Below, in pieces: positions 1 through 7,200 of a stretch of 36,690 bases of DNA. A program made the translations under genes and the position numbers. The notes under the pieces are model-generated. The model was given only the letters and a program-made list of their open reading frames with translations. It searched no databases and was not told the origin of the DNA. Position 1 is the first letter of the stretch; every line of letters starts with the position of its first letter. Origin of the DNA: a virus; the IMG/VR virus record IMGVR_UViG_3300028895_000768, positions 1 to 36,690 of that record. One strand, 5' to 3'.

Positions 1-132
1 ATTCATTTCTAGACCATTATCAGTCTCATAAACCGTATCAATTTTTCCAACTATTTCATAGCCACTTTTCCACTTTAAATAAAGTTTCGTTCCATTTGGA
101 TAATTCAATAATACTTTTAACAATTCATCCAT
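1..132 (-). CDS. Hypothetical protein, N-terminal part (runs off left edge)
   Basis: An open frame on the minus strand reads about 44 residues before leaving the window, starting MDELLKVLLNYPNGTKLYLK. The start at 132 is preferred because GGTGA lies 6 bases upstream; an in-frame ATG at 144 has no ribosome site. It resembles short uncharacterised Firmicute proteins with an 'YPNGTK...DTVYETDNGL' pattern, from memory only. Function unknown. Confidence 0.5.
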   Translation of the reverse strand, partial: MDELLKVLLNYPNGTKLYLKWKSGYEIVGKIDTVYETDNGLEMN

Positions 133-218
133 TCTATTCACCATTAAAATTTAGCATGTACAATGTATAGTACCACACCAACCCCATCAATAAGAAACAT
201 ACATGATTTTACACTCAC

Positions 219-258
219 ACCCCGGATATGAAAATTTATTCTCCCCGGGGTTTCCTTT
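219..258 (+). terminator. Possible terminator hairpin, GC-rich stem
   Basis: ACCCCGG (219-225) pairs with CCGGGGT (245-251) across a 19-base loop and is followed by a pyrimidine tract. The stem is short and the tail is not a pure T run, so this is tentative. No plus-strand gene is visible to its left within the window. Confidence 0.3.
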
Positions 259-315
259 CTACCATCTACCTATCATGATCAATCATTCAGCTCATGTATA
301 ATTTTTATTTTCACA

Positions 316-430
316 GAAAAAGCGCAAAGCGCAAGTCCTTAGGCGAAGGGCGCTGGAGGACCTATGAGAAGGCTTCCGTCGCCACAGCAGGGCCGAAGCG
401 ACCCGAGCTGATGGCGCTTGGAGCTAGACA
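316..430. repeat. Bacillaceae-type intergenic repeat element, structured
   Basis: A GC-rich block in AT-rich DNA. It starts with AAAGCGCAAAGCGC, contains 'TGAGAAGGCTTCCGTCGCC' and ends 'GGCGCTTGGAGCTAGACA'. From memory, the GCGCTTGGAGCTAGACA end is typical of a repeated intergenic element in Bacillaceae. Outer AAGCGC (320-325) pairs with GCGCTT (414-419), and inner GGCTTC/GAAGC segments also pair, so the transcript would fold. A 64-codon frame over it (294-488) looks like an artefact of the repeat. Confidence 0.55.
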
Positions 431-493
431 CCAAAAAAGACTAAAAAGAGAACACTTTAACACTTTATTGAACTTAAACTTTCTGTAACAATC

Positions 494-525
494 AAAAAAA
501 GGTGTCCATTTCTTCATGGACACCT
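494..525 (-). terminator. Rho-independent terminator (leftward)
   Basis: GGTGTCCAT (501-509) pairs with ATGGACACC (516-524) over a short loop, followed on the minus strand by a run of seven T (494-500). It lies directly downstream of the gene remnant at 533-691, whose former full-length gene it probably served. Confidence 0.85.
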
Positions 526-532
526 CTCAGTG

Positions 533-691
533 TTATACATATTGGGTTTCATTTTCTTCTTTTCTAAAAAAGCTCTTCATCGCATGGAAAACATCTGCTT
601 TTTGTTTGAGGATGTAATAGTGGAATTTTGGATTATCGATGTTTTTATAAGCGGACATTAATGTTGAATGACGATTGTACTGATATAACCA
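533..691 (-). pseudogene. C-terminal gene remnant, unidentified
   Basis: About 52 codons stay open on the minus strand, ending ...[15 protein letters not shown] at a TAA (533-535). The frame is closed just upstream by a TAA at 692-694, and no start with a ribosome site lies at its beginning. The residue mix (Lys, Glu, Phe, Tyr) looks like a real protein C-terminus, and a strong terminator follows. I read it as the 3' end of a gene whose front was lost, perhaps by phage insertion or deletion. The parent family is not recognised. Confidence 0.45.
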
Positions 692-694
692 TTA

Positions 695-1159
695 ACCCTA
701 TAACCGTTTTGTGACTTTCCTTTTACTTTGTAAGTTTTTCTTTAGACTATGTGATGATTTGCTCCAAGATTAACAGTTCAAGATTAACACTTTAACTGTT
801 AATTTTGGACTGTTAATAGGGGTTAACAGGTTCCTTTCAGTTCTGACAAGGCTTTAAGCCCTGTTTAGAAGCGTAACTTCCACCCCTTTTAGAGCTCATT
901 TTTCACCTTAAAAAATGCCTCTTTTTTCTTCTGTTTTAGGAATTCTATTTTATTGTGTTTTCCTACAATAAATTCATAAAAATAAAGTACAGAGTTTTCT
1001 CTATTCTGTAATTCAATCCATATCATTCCTTCAATTCATCAATTCCTCGAATCGTCAATCGGTGAGAAGTGATTAAGTTAAAAGACCGAAACAGAGGATA
1101 GTTTAAAATAATATTACAAGTTATAATTAACACAAATGGTATATTTCGGGAGGGTGAAT
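695..1159. other. Gene-poor stretch
   Basis: Apart from the TTAACA cluster I see no convincing gene or RNA here. The DNA is AT-rich and no open frame has a ribosome site. The stretch leads into the HIRAN gene at 1160 and should contain its promoter, but no convincing -35/-10 pair stands out. Confidence 0.5.
766..829. repeat. Cluster of five TTAACA(G) repeats in both orientations
   Basis: ATTAACAG (769-776), ATTAACAC (783-790), CTGTTAAT (796-803), CTGTTAAT (810-817) and GTTAACAG (822-829) lie with centres 12 to 14 bases apart. Two copies face one way, two the other and one back again. This arrangement suggests a protein-binding array, but the partner is unknown. Confidence 0.55.
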
Positions 1160-1993
1160 ATGAGTAAATATTGGGAGCCTTGCCCCAGATGTGGCAGCAG
1201 TTCAGTTATTACACGGGGAAAATGGTTTTGGTTTTTAGTCTTATTTTGTAGTGGCGGTTGTATGATATGGCTAGGGTTAATTTTTGTACCATTTTTATTC
1301 TTGGCTTTTCTGCTAATTTTGATTTCACCGTTATCTTTCTTGCTACCAAAGCTGAACCAGTGCCAAGAGTGTAAATTCGCATGGAAAGTAAAAAAGAAAT
1401 CGGTTAAGAACGGAAACAATAGTGGCATTAATAAAACAGCTGTAGAAAAAACAACTATCGAAAACATTCTAGAAAATGAACCGCTTACTAAGCCACAACA
1501 TACCGAATCCGCTCAGAACATGATTTTATTTAATGTTGCAGGGGTCACTTTTGAAAACGATGAGGGAAAAGATATACAAAGTTTATTAAGAAAAATCGGT
1601 AAGCAAATAGCTAGAGATAACGATATTCCGTCGTATTCTGGTCTAACGAACTCGGAAATTTTAGAGGGATTCGAAGAAATTTCGGAATTTGAAGAAATTG
1701 AATTTGGAGAATGCATCGTATTTGAAAAAGATCCTGATAATGAATTCGATAAAAATGCCATAAAAGTATTTGTAAAACTTGATGAGAATAAAAAACACCA
1801 TATCGGATATGTTCCTAAAGAAAATAACATTGAATTATTAAAGATAATGGATGCTGGTACAATAAATGACGTTGTTGCAACTTTTGTAGGAGGAAAAATC
1901 AAAGAAGTTGATTACGATTTTGAAAAAGATAAAGAAGTAGTAGTTGTAAAGGAATTAACTCTAGGAGTAGAGATAAAAGTGTATTACAAATAA
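1160..1993 (+). CDS. Membrane-anchored zinc-ribbon and HIRAN-domain protein
   Basis: 277 residues. The ATG at 1160 is chosen over an upstream in-frame ATG at 1136 because GGGAGGGTGA sits just before it. Layout: CPRC (C8, C11), hydrophobic residues about 22-63 forming one or two membrane passes, CQEC (C68, C71), a Lys-rich linker, then a C-terminal region (about 125-277) with the HIRAN signature 'DPDNEFDKNAIKVFV' and 'HIGYVPKE'. HIRAN domains elsewhere bind DNA ends or sit beside helicases and nucleases; this one has neither partner. The two Cys pairs flanking the membrane segment could together bind one zinc ion. It is a lone plus-strand gene beyond the lysis genes, a usual site for lysogenic cargo. 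The role is inferred only as DNA- or membrane-related. Confidence 0.75.
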   Translation: MSKYWEPCPRCGSSSVITRGKWFWFLVLFCSGGCMIWLGLIFVPFLFLAFLLILISPLSFLLPKLNQCQECKFAWKVKKKSVKNGNNSGINKTAVEKTTIENILENEPLTKPQHTESAQNMILFNVAGVTFENDEGKDIQSLLRKIGKQIARDNDIPSYSGLTNSEILEGFEEISEFEEIEFGECIVFEKDPDNEFDKNAIKVFVKLDENKKHHIGYVPKENNIELLKIMDAGTINDVVATFVGGKIKEVDYDFEKDKEVVVVKELTLGVEIKVYYK

Positions 1994-2001
1994 AAATTAT
2001 T

Positions 2002-2029
2002 AGCCCACTAAACCAAAATGGAGTGGGCT
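2002..2029. terminator. Bidirectional terminator between HIRAN gene and endolysin
   Basis: AGCCCACT (2002-2009) pairs with AGTGGGCT (2022-2029). On the minus strand a T-rich tract (AATAATTTTTA) follows; on the plus strand the tail is weaker. It separates two convergent genes and can serve both. Confidence 0.7.
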
Positions 2030-2107
2030 TTGCTGTGACATGATGGCTGGTGTGCTAATGCGTGATGGTCTGCATCATGCATCTATTAGTTTGTGCATTT
2101 GACCCCT

Positions 2108-3094
2108 TTAGAATTCAACAATCTTCTTTTGAACCCACTGTGGCTGGTTACGATGAACAATCAGAAACTTATCATCTGATTCATCCAGTATGGCGATTTT
2201 CGAACCTTTTTCGACCGCACCAAAAACTGTTTTTAAGTCCGAATGAAGAAATCCTTTTGTATCCTCTTTTACGTAAGCCCATCGGAATGATCGCTCTTCT
2301 GTTTGATGAGCAGCAATCCAACCATACACTTTCCCGTTTAGTGTCAACTCGTACCACAACTTCCCTTTAACAACTTGCTGATTTCGAACAACGAACGTCC
2401 AGTTTAAATATTTTTCCGATTCCTCTTTCCATCCTTCTACAGGGCGACCATAAATACCGTATTTGTCGCTCACTACTTTTACAACTTTCCATACTTTTTC
2501 GATTGGTGAATCAGCAAGTTTTTGAACGCCTTGTTTTGGCAGTGTGTAATTATGACCGATGAAATTGCAGTATGCTCGAATAACAGCTTCAGCATAGTCC
2601 TTCCAGTGTTTTAGAAGCTGTTGAACATCATCTTTTTTACTGTCGGCAAAACCATATTCGATAATTGTAGTATTCACTGAACCCGTATCACGATGCATGT
2701 AGTAATAATCTTTTTTAGAGTTATATGGCAAAGTTCGTGAGAATACGCGTCTTAAATTCTGCCCCTCTTTTGTGATTTCTAACGCCAACTGACGTGCAAG
2801 CTCATCATCTGCAAAAATAGAGTGAATCGTTTCGACTCCATCCCCGCCACCAGCATTAATATGGTTCGATATACTGTGCTTTGCTCCACTATTTCGAACA
2901 ATGCGCGTACGTTCAGATGGTGATAAATATACGTCCTTATCTCTAGTAAGTGCTACTGGAACACCTAATTCCTTAAAACGCTTATATTGGTATAGGGAAA
3001 TATCAAGGACCATGTCTTTTTCTTTCCAATACTGATTACTCCCACCGCCTGGGTCCTTCCCTCCGTGACCTGGATCAATGATTAATTCAACCAT
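2108..3094 (-). CDS. Endolysin: N-acetylmuramoyl-L-alanine amidase (Amidase_3)
   Basis: 328 residues. The N-terminal about 170 residues form an Amidase_3 domain: 'IIDPGHGG' with H10, E25 and H78 as zinc ligands, and E146 in 'IIEYGF' as catalytic acid. It would cut the amide between MurNAc and the stem peptide of peptidoglycan at the end of the lytic cycle. The C-terminal half is compatible with SH3-like wall-binding repeats (GIYGRPVEGW..., GKVYGWI). There is no signal peptide, as expected for a holin-released endolysin. It directly follows the holin gene, completing a standard lysis cassette. Confidence 0.93.
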   Translation of the reverse strand: MVELIIDPGHGGKDPGGGSNQYWKEKDMVLDISLYQYKRFKELGVPVALTRDKDVYLSPSERTRIVRNSGAKHSISNHINAGGGDGVETIHSIFADDELARQLALEITKEGQNLRRVFSRTLPYNSKKDYYYMHRDTGSVNTTIIEYGFADSKKDDVQQLLKHWKDYAEAVIRAYCNFIGHNYTLPKQGVQKLADSPIEKVWKVVKVVSDKYGIYGRPVEGWKEESEKYLNWTFVVRNQQVVKGKLWYELTLNGKVYGWIAAHQTEERSFRWAYVKEDTKGFLHSDLKTVFGAVEKGSKIAILDESDDKFLIVHRNQPQWVQKKIVEF

Positions 3095-3127
3095 TATTTA
3101 AACACTCCTTTTCTAATAAATAATAAA

Positions 3128-3149
3128 AAGGCCGCCAATCGACGACCTT
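3128..3149 (-). terminator. Terminator-like hairpin overlapping the holin stop codon
   Basis: On the minus strand AAGGTCG pairs with CGGCCTT over an 8-base loop, followed by TTTTTATTATTTATT. The hairpin includes the TAA of the holin gene (3148-3150). It lies before the endolysin gene, so it would lower endolysin transcription or need antitermination. Confidence 0.6.
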
Positions 3150-3561
3150 ACTTTTTCGCACTCTCTTTTCCTTTTAACACAACAATCGCATTCTTGATTT
3201 GATCTGGAACCGGTAAGCCGATTCTACCGGCGTTTTCCGTAATACTTAAGATTTCATTTACGGCATAGAACACAATGACCATCGTCATAATTAATGCTTT
3301 TGTTTCCAAACCACTTTCGATTAGTAGTAAGTCAATAAGGTGGGCAACTGCGACCATCAAAAAGATAAATACTTTGCGCGCGATCCCTACCATGCCGATT
3401 TTGCTTTTCAACGTCCCCTCAACAAATCCAGCTGCTAATCCAGTGATAAAGTCAATAATTGTGAGTGCCAATAAGATGGTGAGTAGCAAAGTCCAATCCC
3501 CATATAGGAATTGAACTAAACCTACAAACACTGCTGTAATGATTTGAAATGATTTTTCCAT
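3148..3561 (-). CDS. Phage holin (family 4, Cp-1/toxin-secretion type)
   Basis: 137 residues with three or four hydrophobic segments: about 4-20, 24-45 with 'TIIDFITGLAAGF', 63-85 and 90-107. The 'D-x-x-T-G-x-x-A' motif and the C-terminal 'NEILSITENAGRIGLPVP' are typical of Phage_holin_4. It should form membrane lesions that let the amidase reach the wall. The ATG at 3561 is chosen: AAAGG lies about 9 bases upstream, whereas an in-frame GTG at 3570 is too close to it. Confidence 0.92.
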   Translation of the reverse strand: MEKSFQIITAVFVGLVQFLYGDWTLLLTILLALTIIDFITGLAAGFVEGTLKSKIGMVGIARKVFIFLMVAVAHLIDLLLIESGLETKALIMTMVIVFYAVNEILSITENAGRIGLPVPDQIKNAIVVLKGKESAKK

Positions 3562-3590
3562 GTTTATCACGCCTTTCGAACAAAATAAAA

Positions 3591-3613
3591 AAGCCTACTA
3601 TTCAGCAGCGCTT
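3591..3613 (-). terminator. Terminator-like hairpin at end of the 73-residue gene
   Basis: On the minus strand AAGC-g-CTGCT pairs with AGTAG-GCTT over GAAT, with one bulged G, followed by TTTTTTATT. It overlaps the stop codon of the small gene starting at 3819 and lies upstream of the holin gene. Moderate strength. Confidence 0.45.
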
Positions 3614-3819
3614 CCTGTTAATTTTTCATTCACTTTTTGTCTGATTAATTCAGATAGTGCTTCGATCGACTCTTTCCCTGCATATTCCTCTGCTGTAAGA
3701 GGCACATGGCCAGTCAGATTTATCGTCTGCTCTTGATCCTTTCCTGAAAAGTAAACTTGAACACCAGATAGTTGCCCTTCTGCATATCGCATATTTACGT
3801 TAGTGATTTGAATGTTCAT
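3598..3819 (-). CDS. Small phage protein between tail and lysis genes
   Basis: 73 residues, starting MNIQITNVNMRYAEGQLSGV. Predicted beta-rich N-terminal half (alternating hydrophobic residues) and a helical C-terminus. The start overlaps the stop of the upstream gene by one base (TAATG), so translation is probably coupled. Genes of this size and place are common before the holin of Gram-positive siphoviruses. No function is recognised. Confidence 0.75.
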   Translation of the reverse strand: MNIQITNVNMRYAEGQLSGVQVYFSGKDQEQTINLTGHVPLTAEEYAGKESIEALSELIRQKVNEKLTGSAAE

Positions 3820-4238
3820 TATTCATCTTCTCCTTCCTCGAATCTTTCGCAAATATAGTCATAAATCATAGCTTCTTGACCACTGAATTCTTTTTCACAG
3901 TTTAATAGAACTTCCTTCACAGTTATCAACATTCCGTGATAGTTGCCTCCCTCAATTACAAACACCTCCTCATCTAATTCCTTTTTATCTTTGATGAAGG
4001 TATCCACATCTTTTACATCCCAACGCTGGCCATCTGGCGTTGTTTTTGGGTTTCCGTTTTCGTCAAGGTTACAATGCTCTGTGAGAAGCTCTTTGAAATC
4101 TTTTTGGTATTCTACCAATCTCTCATTTAGTAACTTGATAAGCTTCGTGCGATGACGAGACTGCTTCCCTTTCAACGACAAATCAAAAAGCAGGTCGATG
4201 ACCTGCTTCAATTTTGCATTTTCAATTTTAACTTGCAT
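3819..4238 (-). CDS. DUF1617-like phage protein
   Basis: 139 residues, acidic C-terminus (EEGEDE). The start 'MQVKIENAKLKQVIDLLFDL' and the 'LKGKQSRHRTKL' segment fit DUF1617, a family found next to tail fibre genes of low-GC siphoviruses; the match is from memory. AAGGAGGAA precedes the ATG. The function of the family is unknown. Placed directly after the long fibre gene, it may belong to the tail tip or baseplate. Confidence 0.7.
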   Translation of the reverse strand: MQVKIENAKLKQVIDLLFDLSLKGKQSRHRTKLIKLLNERLVEYQKDFKELLTEHCNLDENGNPKTTPDGQRWDVKDVDTFIKDKKELDEEVFVIEGGNYHGMLITVKEVLLNCEKEFSGQEAMIYDYICERFEEGEDE

Positions 4239-4253
4239 GTTAAAATTCCTCCT

Positions 4254-7200
4254 TTAAGCTCCAATATCCATCCAATAAGTATGTTCATATCCTATGCGTT
4301 TTCCGAAGAGCACAAAGTCACACACACAATCAACATCACTCAAAACAAAAAATTTGTCTTTTTCTTTTCGAATGTTGACATTGTGACTTGGAAACACAGC
4401 GTATTCACTTACTGCTTTTGCAAATTTATCATCCAAAAGAACGACCGTTTCAATCCCTGCTTGAATTGTGACATTGGTAAACAGGGTAGACAACAGAACT
4501 TGTGGAGAATCAATCGGCGACATTCCCAGATTCTCTCCATCGATTTCAATGGATCCACCCGTTTTTGTCCCATCCGCATTAAAAGCGTGTTTGACGACAC
4601 CACCCATGTAGAATCGAATAACTCCGGAAGAACGGTCTTGATAAATGTAGTGGGTGTCAGTTGCTTGCCACCTTGTCGCAGATCCTTCTGTATTGACTTT
4701 TGAACCCTTTTGGAACTGAATAATATCGTTGTATGAATAGACATAAAAATTGTCGTTTGAAGTCGTTGGGGCTCCAATGTAGCCAATGTCTTTGCTACCT
4801 TTCGCTACACGTAAATAAGCCCAAGAATCAGACTCTGCTTCAACTCTGATTGTTTCTGATTGTCCACGCACCAACATCTTTTGAGATTCAACTTGATCCG
4901 TTCCAATTCGGAATAGCTCTTTTGTAATACCAAAATCTGTAAGGTTAATCAGATTAAATTTTAGATGGTTTGAGTCATTCTCAATTCGAATAGCCGTTCC
5001 CAACTCACCATTTGAAAGATCAGCGAAATCAAGCGCTGGTTGGTAGTTTTGTAGGGTTAATGTCGCCTTCTCCCTCGAACCACTTCCAGCCCCTGTATTA
5101 GAAATGGTCAGTTTTCCTTCCAAATTAAGAGAGAACAATTTAGAACTAACCGAATCATGGGCTATACGTAATGCTGGGTCAGTTCCGTTATTAAAATCAT
5201 TTTCAATTACGGCCTGTCCAGTTGGTGTCCAAACCGAACCTCCACTGCCCCAATAGGCTGTATCGATTCTTATCGAACCGCCATATTCGGATAAGACCTG
5301 CAAGGACTTTGCTTTCAAATCACCTTCAAAATCGCCCGTTGCTCCTTGTAGGTTTCCTGTAAAAGTCGCATCATGACCAAAAACATGCCCAGTGAATTCA
5401 ATACGACTCGCATCAAGTTTAATTGTTTCTGGAGATACATTTATGGCTGAAATGATGCCGTTTTTTTCAACACGAAGGTCAATTTCATCAGATAAAAGAG
5501 TGATAGACGATTCAGCACTCGTCATTCTGGCTGTCAAATCACCCATGTCGATGTCGTATTCTTGTTGACTAACTTTTAGCTGTATCTCGTTAGAAAGCTG
5601 GGTTATGGATGATTCCGCAGTTGAGAGTCGCGATGTAACGACACTTGCAGGAATACCATTTACCTTTGTTGTATCTAACGCTACGTTATCAGAGGTAACG
5701 TCAACTAGTTTACTTTCCGTAACATCCCACTCTTTAGATGTATAGTCGGAAGGGACGTTGCCACTCGTAAAATCAACCTTAGTCCATCCGGTTGATTGAA
5801 CATTATCCACACACCAGACCTGTACCACCGCACCCTCTACACAATAAATTTCTAGGTAGGGAGGGTCATAGGTACTCTTATAAACAATTCGGGCTTTCGT
5901 CACTCCTTGAGTTCCATAGTTGCTAAACCCTGTTAAAGTGAGAGTTGGATTTTTACCGTAATGGATACCGGCGTTAAATATGGCTGTTAAATGTCTGCCT
6001 GAACTTCTCTCTCTTACAATGAACTTAGCAAATGCACGATTTCCGGTATTTTGAGCAATACGATACCATCCGGTAGACGGGATTGTTTTTTCGATTGTGA
6101 CAAAGTTATTGCTGCCCCCAGTGTTATTTTTGAATGTGTCAAAGTCCGTTTGGCTCACTTTTGCAGCAATTTGATTAGATTGAACCGTTAGCGTTGATTC
6201 AGCAGTAGAAATCCGCGTTTCTAGATTATCTACTTCAGATTGATCTGCTTTTGTAGAAAGAGATGAATCAACCTGAGATTTCGTATACACATCACTAGAA
6301 TTAGCTTTGAGCGTTATGGCATTGCTATTTTGAACGATAGTTGTCTCCGCGCTAGACATTCGATTGTATAACTTTGAAATGTTTGCATCATTTGTTGAAG
6401 TGTAACTGTCAAAATCCTTTTGACTTACCTTCATTGATATTTCATCAGCTTGTACAACTAACACTGCTTCAGTCTGCGTCACTCGCTGTTCAATTGCACT
6501 TACGGTCGAATTATCAGCTTTATTGGCAAGACTATTATCAACTTGCGATTTCGTGTAGACATCCGTAGCATTCGCCTTCAAGGAAATACTGTTAGCGTTC
6601 TGCGTGATAGACGTTTCCGCTTGACTCATTCGAGTATTGAGAGATGAAATATCACCTTCAAGTGCTGTTTTGTCTTGTTGGTATGTGGTATTGCTGACCT
6701 TTGTTGTAATTTCGCTTTCCGTTTGAGTGATCCGTGATTCATGATCATCAAGCTGTGTAACGATACCATTCTTATCTGTAATATAATCTGTCTGATTCAC
6801 TTTTTGCTCAATTAGATTGGTATGTTGGGTGATGGTACTTTCTGTTGTTGAAACTCTTCCTTCTAGTGTATCGAATTCGGATTGTGATACTTTTGATTGA
6901 ATGGCATTTGCATTTTGAACAATGCTCGTTTCTGCACTAGATACACGCCCCTCTAAAGCGTCGTAATCTGTCTGTGATACTTTCGTTGCAATTTCATTTT
7001 CCGTCTGGGTGATTCGTGACTCATAGGACTGCAAATCGGTGACAATACCTGATACGTCCGTGTTGTATTGCGTGACGGAAACTTTGCTATTCAAAGCATT
7101 ATCTACTTCGCTTTTCGTGTAGGCCTCTACTTCACCAGCACTTGTTGGCGTTGATTTTACCCAAGATGTTCCTGACCAACGTTTTAGGACATTAGGAGTC

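Noticed and set aside
294-488. 64-codon plus-strand open frame
   Set aside because: It lies over the structured intergenic repeat (316-430) and has no ribosome site; its Arg/Lys-rich composition follows from the repeat.
1114-1467. 117-codon minus-strand frame opposite the HIRAN gene
   Set aside because: A shadow of the plus-strand gene: no ribosome site, and the plus frame has clear domains.
2060-2080. Hairpin GCGTGATG/CATCATGC behind the endolysin gene
   Set aside because: No T tract on either strand; the clearer bidirectional terminator at 2002-2029 already serves this junction.
4152-4703. 183-codon plus-strand frame over the tail fibre end
   Set aside because: Antisense to two well-supported genes, no ribosome site and no protein-like pattern.
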